DNA from: an uncultured Pelagibacteraceae bacterium
GTDB lineage: Bacteria > Pseudomonadota > Alphaproteobacteria > Pelagibacterales > Pelagibacteraceae
Direction of reading: 5' to 3'
Length of the DNA: 33,641 nt
Assembly (NCBI GenBank): GCA_902595885.1
Contig: CACJRQ010000012.1
Span: 1 to 33,641, forward strand
Within the stretch, counting starts at the first letter, position 1, and each line of letters starts with the position of its first letter. The position numbers and the translations under genes were made by a program. Below, one piece after another: positions 1 to 8,296 of this stretch. The notes beneath the pieces were generated by a model. The model saw only the letters and a program-made list of their open reading frames with translations, searched no databases and had not been told where the DNA came from.

Positions 1-410
1 CTGAAGAAGATATAAAATTATATCAATCTCTAACTGAAAATGGGACAAAAATTCAACACATATGTTATGAACCAGAAGATTTAGATTTACTTTCCGATGT
101 ATTAAATAAAGGAAAAATATCTAAAGAAGGAACATGGTGTTTGTTTGTTATTGGTCACTACTCTGGAAAAATAAGTGATCCATATAAAATTCCATTATTT
201 TTAGATAAATTAAATAATAATAATTTAAATGCAGATTGGGCAGTTTGTGCTTTTGGTAAAGAAGAGATTGATTGTTTAAAAAAAGCTATAAGTTTAAATG
301 GAAAAATTAGGATTGGATTTGAAAATTCAATGCTAATGCCAAATGGCGAAATAGCTCCAAATAATCATACAAAAGTTAAGGCTGTTAAAGAGCTTTTAAA
401 TTTAAATTAA
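1..410 (+). CDS. Beta-keto acid cleavage enzyme (BKACE, DUF849), 3' part only
   Basis: The reading frame is open from position 3 and runs off the left edge, so only about 135 C-terminal residues are visible. The first in-frame TTG near 141 is internal, not a start. The C-terminal motif GFENSMLMPNGEIAPNN followed by a lysine/valine-rich helix matches the BKACE/DUF849 ending, usually of the type GLEDN...G.LApsNaelV. Known members are Zn-dependent TIM barrels that condense a beta-keto acid with acetyl-CoA and release acetoacetate plus a new CoA ester. The stop codon overlaps the convergent flavin monooxygenase gene by 9 nt. The catalytic N-terminal half is not in the window, so its substrate cannot be judged; its neighbours suggest a role in degrading an aromatic-derived keto acid. 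Family fairly sure, substrate unknown. Confidence 0.75.
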   Translation, partial: EEDIKLYQSLTENGTKIQHICYEPEDLDLLSDVLNKGKISKEGTWCLFVIGHYSGKISDPYKIPLFLDKLNNNNLNADWAVCAFGKEEIDCLKKAISLNGKIRIGFENSMLMPNGEIAPNNHTKVKAVKELLNLN

Positions 411-1859
411 TAATTTTAAATTTCTTTTTGTTATTAATTTAACATCTTTCAAGTTTTTAATTGATGCAAGAATAAATCTATCAGGTCTAACAATTAGACC
501 TTCACAATTTGCATTTTCTAAATATCTTGAAAGATTAGTATTACTTTTGTTTCTATAAAAGTTAATTTTATTTGATAATGATTGTTTGAATTTGTCTGAA
601 AGAACTAAAATTGGTTTTTTTGAAAATTTTATATCTAAATTTTTTCCATTATTTTTAAATTGTGGAAAAATGTTTCCTCTAAATTTATCGTTTGGCTTAC
701 CTAAACCACGTCCAAGCTTAGGTTTTATTGATTTCATACTTTTTCTACCTTTGCTATCTGCAGAAATATTATTAGTTATTGGAGATTTTCCTACTGCATT
801 TACAAATTCTCCCATACGCATCGTGGTTTCTATGTACTCTTTAACATTTGAAGATCTTTCAGATTGGTAAGTACTTAAAAGCTTATCATCATGTTTTTTT
901 CTTAAACAATGTGAAATCTTCCATGCAAGATTTGAAACATCTCTTATACCAGCACACATTCCTTGACCCATAAACGGTGGCATCAAGTGGGCCGCATCTC
1001 CAGCTAAAAAAATTCTCCCTTTTTTCCAACTTTTAGCTAGTGCTGATTGAAATGTGTATATTGTTTTTCTCTCCATTCGAGCTTCTTTTTTGTTAAGCCA
1101 AGGCTTTAAAAAATTCCAAATATATTTTTCAGAAAGAATAGTCTCTATTTTTTCAGTTTTTTTAATTGCAAACTCCCATCTTCTTCTTTTACCCACGTTT
1201 CTACAATAAGTAGCGGGTCTTGTAGGATTTGAATATTGAATAGTCCTGTCAGGTAAACTTTTCTTATTTTTATTTAATATTAAATCTATTACTGCCCATT
1301 TTTGAGTAAAACCAAGATTATTCATTTTTGTTTTCATTTGTGATCTTGTTATTGAATTAGCTCCATCACAACCAATTAAATATTTTGATTTTATTTCAAA
1401 TATTTTTTTTGAATTAATGTCTTCAAACCTGATATCTACATCATTTTTATTATTGATGATTTTTTTGACATTAGAACTTTGTTTAATCTCAACCTTTTTG
1501 TAAGATTTTAGTTTCTTTCTAAGTTCTCTTTCTAAATCAGGTTGGTTAAATCTATAACTAGGATACCATCCGTTCTCTGTAATTTCTCTTGGTCTTGGCC
1601 AATCTAAAATTACTCTATTTTTTTTATCAACAAACTTTGTTCCTTTATTAATTATTGTATGTTTTAAAAAAGTATTGGTTATACCAATTGTTTCAAACAC
1701 TCTCATAACCTCGTCATCAAAGTGTACTGCTCTTGGCAATGGATAAAAACTTTTTTCCTTTTCCAAAACTAAAATTGAAAAACCGTGTAGAGCTAATAAA
1801 TTTGCTAAAGTGCCTCCTGTTGGACCAAAACCTACAATTACAACATCATACTTTTTCAT
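402..1859 (-). CDS. FAD-dependent aromatic monooxygenase, MhpA/PheA type
   Basis: Group A flavoprotein hydroxylase of 485 residues, predicted cytosolic. It has an N-terminal FAD-binding Rossmann motif GFGPTGG (residues 10-16) and a following PRAVHFDDE stretch (42-50) typical of the MhpA branch. The DG motif is LIGCDGANS (161-169) and the GD motif RIFLAGDAAHLMPPFMGQG lies at 282-300. Enzymes of this family use NAD(P)H and O2 to ortho-hydroxylate a phenolic ring, giving a catechol. The protein is shorter than MhpA (about 550 residues), mainly in the C-terminal thioredoxin-like region, although the terminal IVRPDRFILAS element is kept. It lies 18 nt downstream of the extradiol dioxygenase gene on the same strand, which fits hydroxylation followed by ring cleavage. 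An AGGA ribosome-binding-like element sits upstream of the ATG. The exact phenolic substrate is inference. Confidence 0.85.
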   Translation of the reverse strand: MKKYDVVIVGFGPTGGTLANLLALHGFSILVLEKEKSFYPLPRAVHFDDEVMRVFETIGITNTFLKHTIINKGTKFVDKKNRVILDWPRPREITENGWYPSYRFNQPDLERELRKKLKSYKKVEIKQSSNVKKIINNKNDVDIRFEDINSKKIFEIKSKYLIGCDGANSITRSQMKTKMNNLGFTQKWAVIDLILNKNKKSLPDRTIQYSNPTRPATYCRNVGKRRRWEFAIKKTEKIETILSEKYIWNFLKPWLNKKEARMERKTIYTFQSALAKSWKKGRIFLAGDAAHLMPPFMGQGMCAGIRDVSNLAWKISHCLRKKHDDKLLSTYQSERSSNVKEYIETTMRMGEFVNAVGKSPITNNISADSKGRKSMKSIKPKLGRGLGKPNDKFRGNIFPQFKNNGKNLDIKFSKKPILVLSDKFKQSLSNKINFYRNKSNTNLSRYLENANCEGLIVRPDRFILASIKNLKDVKLITKRNLKLLI

Positions 1860-1877
1860 TACAAAATAATAATCCTG

Positions 1878-2852
1878 TTATTTTTTGTTTATAGTATTTG
1901 AATATAACCAAGGGCAATCAATAAAAAGTGGTGCTTGTTTTCCTTCTGAGGCGGTTTCTAATCTTTTGTTTCTAAATTTCATTCTCTCTTCATCTGGCAA
2001 ATATAATCTTTCATGACCCCAAAAACTTGGTCCCTCAAAAGTTTCTATAGGTTTCCATGTTTTTGGATCAATAATTCTTCCGCCCCATCCATTTTCAATA
2101 AAAAAGCCTGATGGTGTTATTGAATAAAATGAAGTCATATAATCATTCGTATGTCTTCCTAAAGTATAAGCTATTTTATTGTCTTCATATTGTAGCAAGT
2201 CATATCCTTGGCCAACATCATCAAGACTATTGTATTCTACCATAAAATGATGGAAGCCTGTTCTCCCTGATCCAAATAACGCTAAACTATGATGTCTGCC
2301 GTTAACATGAAAGAAACATAAAGAAATAGGTGTGTGACTGTAGTCACTAATTTTAAATCCTAAAACCTCTGTATAAAATGGGATCAAATCATCAATTTTT
2401 TTTACATGAACAACGGCATGACCCATACCTAATGCTCCAGTTTTAAATCCTGATATTGGACGACCTGGTTTAAATGGATCATTGTCATTCATCGGATTAT
2501 AAACTAATTCAATTCTATTTCCTTGTGGATCATTGAAGTAAATTAAATCTTCTACAAATCTCTTATCGGCAAATGAATTGTTTCCTTGGTTTACCTTAAT
2601 ATTATTTTGTTCTAGTTTTGAAGCAAAAAATTGTAAGTCTTTTTTATTTTCAACTTCCCAACCTAAAAATCCAAGATTGTCCCCTTTATCACCAGTTATA
2701 GTTAAACGTTGTTTTTGATCGTCCATTCGAAAAGATAAAATACCTTTTCCTCTATCCACTAGTTGCATTCCTAAATTTTTTTGACTGTAATAAGACCAGT
2801 CTTCAAATTTATCTGAATTTACTCCAATGTAGCTTAGAGCTTTTATAGCCAT
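1878..2852 (-). CDS. Type I extradiol (catechol meta-cleavage) dioxygenase, BphC-like
   Basis: Two-domain vicinal-oxygen-chelate protein of 324 residues, close to the BphC/2,3-dihydroxybiphenyl 1,2-dioxygenase length. The C-terminal domain carries the full 2-His-1-carboxylate site: His145 in GMGHAVVHV, His202 in GFHHFMVE and Glu253 in SGFFIENGWGG. Second-shell catalytic residues are also present: His187/188 in NGRHHSL, His234 in LGRHTND and Tyr243 in TSFYSITPSG. These enzymes use Fe(II) (sometimes Mn) and O2 to cleave a catechol next to its hydroxyl groups. The N-terminal domain is the usual non-catalytic copy. It sits directly upstream of the flavin monooxygenase gene, so both probably form one transcript. 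A perfect hairpin lies between it and the upstream dctP gene. A separate C-terminal tail of about 60 residues (WKPIETFEGPSFWGHERLYL and following) is longer than in many family members. Confidence 0.9.
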   Translation of the reverse strand: MAIKALSYIGVNSDKFEDWSYYSQKNLGMQLVDRGKGILSFRMDDQKQRLTITGDKGDNLGFLGWEVENKKDLQFFASKLEQNNIKVNQGNNSFADKRFVEDLIYFNDPQGNRIELVYNPMNDNDPFKPGRPISGFKTGALGMGHAVVHVKKIDDLIPFYTEVLGFKISDYSHTPISLCFFHVNGRHHSLALFGSGRTGFHHFMVEYNSLDDVGQGYDLLQYEDNKIAYTLGRHTNDYMTSFYSITPSGFFIENGWGGRIIDPKTWKPIETFEGPSFWGHERLYLPDEERMKFRNKRLETASEGKQAPLFIDCPWLYSNTINKK

Positions 2853-2870
2853 TAAAATTCCTTAAATTAA

Positions 2871-2897
2871 ATGAGCCCACATAAAATGTGGGCTCAT
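2871..2897 (-). terminator. Perfect 12-bp hairpin after dctP
   Basis: ATGAGCCCACAT, loop AAA, then ATGTGGGCTCAT form a perfect inverted repeat starting 18 nt after the dctP stop codon. On the minus strand it is followed by the T-rich TTTAATTTAA, so it could act as a weak intrinsic terminator or as a 3' stabilising stem for dctP mRNA. Some readthrough into the dioxygenase and monooxygenase genes is likely because the U tract is broken. Confidence 0.7.
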
Positions 2898-2914
2898 AAA
2901 TAGTGTGTGTTATT

Positions 2915-3925
2915 TTAGCCTTCTACAGCAGTGATGATTTCTCTTGCTCTATTTAGAACAGCATCACCGTCAAGACCTTTTCCGCTCATTTCTTTTAACC
3001 AATTAGACTCAATTGGTGCCAAGATTTTTTTGTATTCAGCAATAACATCATCTGAAGCAATTATAATTTCATGTCCATCTCTTTTTGAGATTTCATTTTT
3101 CATAATTGCATTTTGATTATCAATCAAACCTGACGCCCAGTCACCGAAAGCATGGCCGCTATATTTATTTATACAAGCCTGATCTCCTGCTGGTAAACTA
3201 TTGAATTTATCTTCATTCATAATTAAACCAAATGTAGCGTTAGTGATATTAACTTCAGTATGATACTTAGTTACATCAAACAATCTGAATGAACCTACAG
3301 CAGTGTATGGAAATGGGGTTCCATCTACAACACCTTTGCTTAAAGCTTCAGAAGTTCCTGGAGCAGGTACTTTCACTCCCGTTGCACCCAAAGTTTTTAA
3401 AATTGTTCCAGCAATTTTGCTTGGTACTCTCATCTTCTTACCTTTAAAATCTGCAGGTTTAACAACTTTAGTATCCTTCATATGAATTTGATATCCAGGA
3501 TTAGAGTGAAGACCAATTACTTTAATTCCAGCCATTTCTTTGTCTAAATATCCTTCGTTAAAAAGAGTATTTAAAGCTGTAGTTCCAGCTTTAGACGTTC
3601 TTGTAAGAAACGGTAATTCAATTACGGAACTTAAAGGAAATTGACCTCCAATATATCCTAAAACTGTCCATGAAATATCTGCAACACCTGATGTCACGAT
3701 ATCATATTGTTTAGGAGGACTTCCTAAAACTCCACCAGCATACATTTTTACATTTAATGTTCCCGAACATTGATTAACTTTTGTTGCCCAAGCTGCAAGA
3801 ATTTTACTTGCAATAAATGCTTTTGGTGGTTCAAAAGTTGCCAACTTAAGCTCAGTTGCAGAAGATGCATTAACTATACTGAAAGAAAAAATTCCAATAA
3901 TTAATCCAATTAATTTCTTTTTCAT
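2915..3925 (-). CDS. dctP: TRAP transporter periplasmic substrate-binding protein DctP
   Basis: Exported solute-binding protein of 336 residues. A Sec signal peptide occupies about residues 1-23 (MKKKLIGLIIGIFSFSIVNA, cleaving near SSA). The mature part has the DctP-family layout, including the conserved arginine in GKKMRVPSK (Arg166), which in characterised members salt-bridges the carboxylate of the ligand. The APGTSEALSKGVVDG segment precedes the family's usual alpha/beta core. It should deliver an organic acid to the DctQM membrane pair encoded divergently at 4901-6693. It lies 50 nt downstream of the FAH-family gene on the same strand, with a strong AAGGGGAT ribosome-binding site about 7 nt before the ATG, consistent with high expression of a binding protein. 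Two cysteines (Cys53 and one near residue 257) might form a disulfide. The ligand is unknown; the neighbouring ring-cleavage genes suggest an aromatic acid. Confidence 0.93.
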   Translation of the reverse strand: MKKKLIGLIIGIFSFSIVNASSATELKLATFEPPKAFIASKILAAWATKVNQCSGTLNVKMYAGGVLGSPPKQYDIVTSGVADISWTVLGYIGGQFPLSSVIELPFLTRTSKAGTTALNTLFNEGYLDKEMAGIKVIGLHSNPGYQIHMKDTKVVKPADFKGKKMRVPSKIAGTILKTLGATGVKVPAPGTSEALSKGVVDGTPFPYTAVGSFRLFDVTKYHTEVNITNATFGLIMNEDKFNSLPAGDQACINKYSGHAFGDWASGLIDNQNAIMKNEISKRDGHEIIIASDDVIAEYKKILAPIESNWLKEMSGKGLDGDAVLNRAREIITAVEG

Positions 3926-3975
3926 AAAATTATCCCCTTATTGTTTAAAATTATTCTAAAATAGTAACTTGAAAT

Positions 3976-4827
3976 TTAGATTATTTCATCTTTAATTGTG
4001 TTAGATAAAACACCAATTTGGGTCACTTCTACCTCAACTTTGTCGCCAGGTTTCATGAAAACTGGTGGGTTTCTCTTAAATCCAACACCTCCTGGTGTTC
4101 CAGTAACCAACACATCTCCAGCTCTCCAAGCCATTGCTTTTGAAACATAGGAAATCAATACTGGGATATCAAAAATTAATTGGCTTAATTTTGCATTTTG
4201 CATGACTTCACCATTTAATCTAGTTTCAAGAGTAAGCTCTTTATAATCTTTAATGTCTTCTGCAAGAACCATGTGTGGCCCAAAGCTTCCTGTCTTTTCA
4301 AAATTTTTTCCCATCCCAAATTGTCTAGTATGTCTCTGCCAATCTCTAATGGTACTTTCATTATAACAAGAATAACCAACTATATGTTTTAAAGCGTCTT
4401 CTGGCTTAATATGTTTGCCAGCTTCTCCCATTATTACAGCCATCTCACCTTCAAAATCTAAATTGTCAGAAGCAATTGGTCTTTGGATCGGTTGTAAGTG
4501 TGCTGTTTGACTTTCTGGAAAACGATGAAAAATTACAGGATTTTCCTCTACAGTTCTATTGGTTTCCTTAACATGTTCGCTATAATTCAATCCTACACAA
4601 ATAATTTTTCCAGGATTTGGTATTAGCGGTAAATATTTAATATCATCTACACTCAAATTACCAGGGTTTGCAGAAGCATATTTTTTTGCTTCCGAGATAC
4701 CTTTTTTTAAAATCAGATCTTTTAAAGAAGTTGCTCCTGATATTTTACCTGTAAGATCTGTTATAAGATTATTTTCTAAAATACCAAATTTATGTTCATC
4801 GTTATGCGAATAAGAAATAAACTTCAT
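3976..4827 (-). CDS. Fumarylacetoacetate hydrolase (FAH) family protein
   Basis: Cytosolic FAH-fold enzyme of 283 residues, in the branch that includes acylpyruvate hydrolases, 2-hydroxyhepta-2,4-diene-1,7-dioate isomerases and oxaloacetate decarboxylases. Visible motifs are KIICVGLNYSEHVKE (His85, probable base), the metal pair in DFEGEMAVI (Glu126, Glu128), VTGTPGGVGF and the C-terminal PGDKVEVEV. The third metal ligand, normally Asp in a ND.SxRD motif, is Glu157 here (YNESTIRDWQ), a conservative but notable change. It would process the dienoate or acylpyruvate formed after extradiol cleavage. It is the first gene of the minus-strand run FAH-dctP-dioxygenase-monooxygenase and is divergent from dctQM across a 73-nt gap. 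The exact reaction cannot be fixed from sequence. Confidence 0.88.
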   Translation of the reverse strand: MKFISYSHNDEHKFGILENNLITDLTGKISGATSLKDLILKKGISEAKKYASANPGNLSVDDIKYLPLIPNPGKIICVGLNYSEHVKETNRTVEENPVIFHRFPESQTAHLQPIQRPIASDNLDFEGEMAVIMGEAGKHIKPEDALKHIVGYSCYNESTIRDWQRHTRQFGMGKNFEKTGSFGPHMVLAEDIKDYKELTLETRLNGEVMQNAKLSQLIFDIPVLISYVSKAMAWRAGDVLVTGTPGGVGFKRNPPVFMKPGDKVEVEVTQIGVLSNTIKDEII

Positions 4828-4900
4828 AAATAATACTTTCTGTTTTAAACCAACCTTATATGCTAATGTTTCATATATTTGAAGATAGTTTTTAAAAAAT
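4828..4900. promoter_or_regulatory. Divergent promoter region between FAH gene and dctQ
   Basis: This 73-nt AT-rich gap must hold the promoters of both the minus-strand FAH-dctP unit and the plus-strand dctQM unit. It contains an inverted repeat, TATATG (4857-4862) and CATATA (4872-4877), separated by 9 nt, which could be an operator. I see no convincing -35/-10 pair and no regulator gene nearby. Assignment is by position. Confidence 0.4.
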
Positions 4901-5380
4901 ATGAATAAAATATTTGATTACTCAGCCATTGCCTCTGGTTTAATACTTTTACTATTATCAGTATTAACTTTCTGTGACGTATTTGGTCGAAGATTTTTAA
5001 ACTCTCCTGTTACAGGAACAATCGAATTAGTTGAAATTGGTATGGCTTTAGTTGCTTTCTTAGCAATGCCAAGAGCTTTTTTTCTAAACGCAAATGTATC
5101 TGCTGATTTTATTAATAATTTAAATTTAGGAATATTTAAAACTTGGCTCATAATTCTTAAATTTTTTTTAATGATAATCATTATGTCTTTAATGGCTTAT
5201 GCAACGACAAAAACATCTTTAAAATTTATGTCAAACGAAAGAGTTACGATTGATTTAGAACTATATTTTTATCCGTTTTATTTTATCTGTGCTTTTGGTA
5301 TGTGGTTGAGTGTATTAGCTATAGTTTTTTGGTTTATTAAGGAATTATCTCAAACAAACTCTATAAAGGAAGATATTTAA
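4901..5380 (+). CDS. dctQ: TRAP transporter small membrane subunit DctQ
   Basis: Integral membrane protein of 159 residues with four hydrophobic segments at about 8-28, 45-65, 85-107 and 125-150, the DctQ fold. The DVFGRRFLNSPVTGTIELVE segment (about residues 26-45) is the typical DctQ signature between helices 1 and 2. DctQ pairs with DctM to couple ligand import to a sodium or proton gradient. Its stop overlaps the dctM start by 1 nt (TAATG), implying translational coupling. It is divergent from the FAH-dctP operon, so the binding protein and the membrane subunits are on opposite strands. Confidence 0.92.
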   Translation: MNKIFDYSAIASGLILLLLSVLTFCDVFGRRFLNSPVTGTIELVEIGMALVAFLAMPRAFFLNANVSADFINNLNLGIFKTWLIILKFFLMIIIMSLMAYATTKTSLKFMSNERVTIDLELYFYPFYFICAFGMWLSVLAIVFWFIKELSQTNSIKEDI

Positions 5381-6693
5381 TGGAAATGGGCCCAATCATT
5401 AATGGAGGTATAGCTTTTGCAGCAGTCTTAATACTTATGGTCTTAAATATTCCAATAGGAATTGCAATGTTGCTTGTAGGATTTACTGGATTTGCATTAA
5501 TATCAGGTTTTGATCCTGCTATTTTTGTTTTAGGCACTGCACCATTTGATGCGGTATCAAAATATACTTTATCAGTACTTCCACTTTTTGTTTTAATGGG
5601 AAACCTTGCTAATAGTGCAAATTTATCTAGAAATTTATATGACGCTGCTTATGCAGTTGTTGGTCACTATAAAGGTGGATTAGCAATGTCAACTGTAGGA
5701 GCTTGTGCTGGTTTTGGAATGATTTGTGGATCTTCAATTGCAACTGCAGCAACGATGTCTCAAATGGCAGGACCAGAAATGAAAAGGCATGGATATAGTG
5801 ATGCTTTAATAAGCGGATCAATTGCATCTGGGGGAACTCTTGGAATTATAATTCCACCAAGTGTTATTTTGGTAATTTACGCATATTTAACAGAGCAATC
5901 AGTTCAAGAACTTTTCTTTGCAGCATTAATTCCCGGACTTATAGCTGTAATTTTATACATGATAGCAATTAGAGTTTATCTCATAGTCTATCCATCACAG
6001 GGAGGTTACGGAAAAAAGATGCCTCTTAAAGAGAGAATTTCTGCAATTTCAAAAGTATTTCCAATCTTTTTAATCTTTGTAATTATAATGGGTGGTCTTT
6101 ATTTGGGTTTCTTTACCGCTACGGAAAGTGCTGCTGTCGGAGTAATTTTGGTTTTAATATTTATTTTTGCTAGAGGGCAACTTACATTAAAATTGTTAAA
6201 AGAGGCATTATGGACAACAATTAAAACTGTTGGTTCATTATATTTAATTGTAATTGGTGCAAGTATATTCAACTACTTAATTACAGTAACACAACTTCCT
6301 TTTGCAGTTGTTGATTTTATAAATTATTTAGAACTAACACCATTAGGAATTATTTTAGTTATATGTGTAATCTATCTCGTACTTGGAACTGTAATGGACT
6401 CTTTAGCAATGTTATTTTTAACAATTCCAGTTTTTTTTCCAGTTATTGTTGATGCAGGTATAGATCCTGTTTGGTTTGGTATATTTGCTGTAATAGTGGT
6501 TGAATTTGGATTGGTTTCTCCCCCTGTAGGAATGAATTTGTTTGTAATTAAAGGAGTGATGCAAAATACACCTTTACAAACTATTTGGTTTGGAACAATT
6601 CCTTTTTTACTAACTGATGTGATTAGAGTTGCGCTTATTATTGCATTTCCAGCGATATGTTTGTATTTACCGAGTTTAATGGCATCCTCTTAA
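5380..6693 (+). CDS. dctM: TRAP transporter large permease subunit DctM
   Basis: Large TRAP permease of 437 residues with many hydrophobic helices and the family's normal length. Characteristic segments include PLFVLMGNLA, the glycine/serine-rich CAGFGMICGSSIATAATMSQM with MAGPEMKRHGY, the hairpin SGSIASGGTLGIIIPPSVI, and the late VVEFGLVSPPVGMNLFVI segment. It forms the elevator-type transport domain with DctQ and receives ligand from DctP. The start codon overlaps the dctQ stop. The gene ends exactly where the convergent sulfatase-like gene ends (6693/6694), leaving no space for a terminator. The import substrate is inferred only from neighbours. Confidence 0.94.
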   Translation: MEMGPIINGGIAFAAVLILMVLNIPIGIAMLLVGFTGFALISGFDPAIFVLGTAPFDAVSKYTLSVLPLFVLMGNLANSANLSRNLYDAAYAVVGHYKGGLAMSTVGACAGFGMICGSSIATAATMSQMAGPEMKRHGYSDALISGSIASGGTLGIIIPPSVILVIYAYLTEQSVQELFFAALIPGLIAVILYMIAIRVYLIVYPSQGGYGKKMPLKERISAISKVFPIFLIFVIIMGGLYLGFFTATESAAVGVILVLIFIFARGQLTLKLLKEALWTTIKTVGSLYLIVIGASIFNYLITVTQLPFAVVDFINYLELTPLGIILVICVIYLVLGTVMDSLAMLFLTIPVFFPVIVDAGIDPVWFGIFAVIVVEFGLVSPPVGMNLFVIKGVMQNTPLQTIWFGTIPFLLTDVIRVALIIAFPAICLYLPSLMASS

Positions 6694-8277
6694 TTACCAA
6701 ACACCAATCATGATACCATCATCTTTAGTGTAATCTCTTTCTTTAGTTACAAACTCATCAGTAGCCGCAACTCTATTTTTTCTATCTATAATCCTTTTTA
6801 AAAGTAATTCTTTCATTTCTTCTCTAATCTTTGAATGTTTTTCAGATTTACCCAAATCATTAAATTCGTCAGGATCATTTTTCAAATCAAATAGTTGCGG
6901 CTCAAATCCTTTGTAATAAATATACTTCCAGTCACTATTCCTTATCATAAAAGCTCTTGCATCTGATGCTCCTATGTTCAGAATTTTTCTTGCTTCATTA
7001 AAAGCATAGTCAATTTCACTAAAAACAAATTCTTTCCAATCTTTAGTGCTTTCGCCTTTCAATAATGGAATTAAAGAATTTCCCTCTAGTCTATGTTTAC
7101 TAACTGGACTTTCTACTGCATCCATAAAAGTTGGGAGCAAATCTATTGCTTCAATAAATCTTTTTTCTTTTGTTCCTCTAGTTTTATTTGCATATTCACT
7201 TGGATCATAAATAATCATTGGAACTCTAACTGACTGCTCGTGAAATAATTCTTTTTCTCCCAACCAATGATCACCTTGGTAATCTCCATGATCGGAGGTA
7301 AAAATGATCATAGTATCTTCCATATGACCTGATTCCTCTATAAATTTAAATAACCTTCCTAAGTTATCATCAATTTGCTTAATCAATCCCATATATCCTG
7401 AAAGCACTGTATTTCTTACTTCATCTTTTGAAAAAGTTTTGGAAATACTATTTTCCATAAATGCTTTGTAAACTGGGTGATCATTGTTTCGTTCTGCATT
7501 GTTTCTGTGAACAGGATAAAATTCATTAGCAGAATACATATTGTGATAAGGAGCTGGTGCCATATAGGGCCAATGAGGTTTAATATAAGATAAATGCAAA
7601 AACCATGGTTTATCTTTACTTTCTTCTATAAATTCCATTGCTCGATTAGTCATGAAAGCTGTTTCAGAATGCTCTTCTGGAATTCTAGCAGGCTTATTAG
7701 AATTTCTTAATCGCCAACCACTCAATATCTCACCATTTTCTCCCTCAGCAGAATTTGCCCAATCATTCCAAGGATTAGGTCCATCATATCCAAGTTTATT
7801 TAACCACTCATTATAGGATAAAGTTTTTTTTGAATTTTTAATTTGATTATTTGGATGAAGTCCATCATCTCTTTCATAAGGATCAAAACCTGGTTCACTG
7901 ACAATCAATCCTATTTCAGTATCTTTTGTAATACCAAGTCTATTCATACCATCTAAATCTGGTCTCATATGAGTTTTTCCAACAACGCCGGTTCTTATTC
8001 CTGATTGGCGCAGATAATCTCCAATAGTTAATTCTCCAATTGGAAGTGGAACCTGGTTCCAAGTTGATCCATGACTAAAAACTGTTCTACCGGTGTAGTA
8101 AGATGCTCTAGAAGGGCCACATACAGGTGATTGAACAAAAGCAGATTCAAATTGAACTCCTTTTTTCGCTAAACTATCAATGTGTGGAGTTTTCAAATGA
8201 GGATGACCATAACAAGATAGATAATCCCATCTCAATTGATCAGCCATTATAAAAAGAATATTTCGAATTTTATTCAT
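6694..8277 (-). CDS. Sulfatase / phosphonate monoester hydrolase family protein
   Basis: Alkaline-phosphatase-superfamily hydrolase of 527 residues. The nucleophile motif is CGPSR (Cys53 in PVCGPSRASYYTGR), a CxPSR motif whose cysteine must be oxidised to formylglycine. Metal ligands visible are Asp13-Gln14 (FIMADQLRWD) and Asp329-His330 (FTSDHGDYQGDHW); Lys101 and His103 lie in VGKTHM. The stretches ARIPEEHSETAFMTNRAMEF and KPHWPYMAPAPYHNMY resemble bacterial phosphonate monoester hydrolases more than arylsulfatases. It has no signal peptide, so it acts in the cytosol. It lies 19 nt downstream of the exported glycoside-hydrolase-like gene on the same strand, so it may be the last gene of that long operon rather than part of the convergent TRAP set. 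It may act on sulfate, phosphonate or phosphodiester substrates. No formylglycine-generating enzyme is in the window. Confidence 0.85.
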   Translation of the reverse strand: MNKIRNILFIMADQLRWDYLSCYGHPHLKTPHIDSLAKKGVQFESAFVQSPVCGPSRASYYTGRTVFSHGSTWNQVPLPIGELTIGDYLRQSGIRTGVVGKTHMRPDLDGMNRLGITKDTEIGLIVSEPGFDPYERDDGLHPNNQIKNSKKTLSYNEWLNKLGYDGPNPWNDWANSAEGENGEILSGWRLRNSNKPARIPEEHSETAFMTNRAMEFIEESKDKPWFLHLSYIKPHWPYMAPAPYHNMYSANEFYPVHRNNAERNNDHPVYKAFMENSISKTFSKDEVRNTVLSGYMGLIKQIDDNLGRLFKFIEESGHMEDTMIIFTSDHGDYQGDHWLGEKELFHEQSVRVPMIIYDPSEYANKTRGTKEKRFIEAIDLLPTFMDAVESPVSKHRLEGNSLIPLLKGESTKDWKEFVFSEIDYAFNEARKILNIGASDARAFMIRNSDWKYIYYKGFEPQLFDLKNDPDEFNDLGKSEKHSKIREEMKELLLKRIIDRKNRVAATDEFVTKERDYTKDDGIMIGVW

Positions 8278-8296
8278 AAGTTAAAAAATAACTTAT

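Noticed and set aside
586-870. 94-codon plus-strand frame
   Set aside because: It is the antisense shadow of the well-supported flavin monooxygenase gene.
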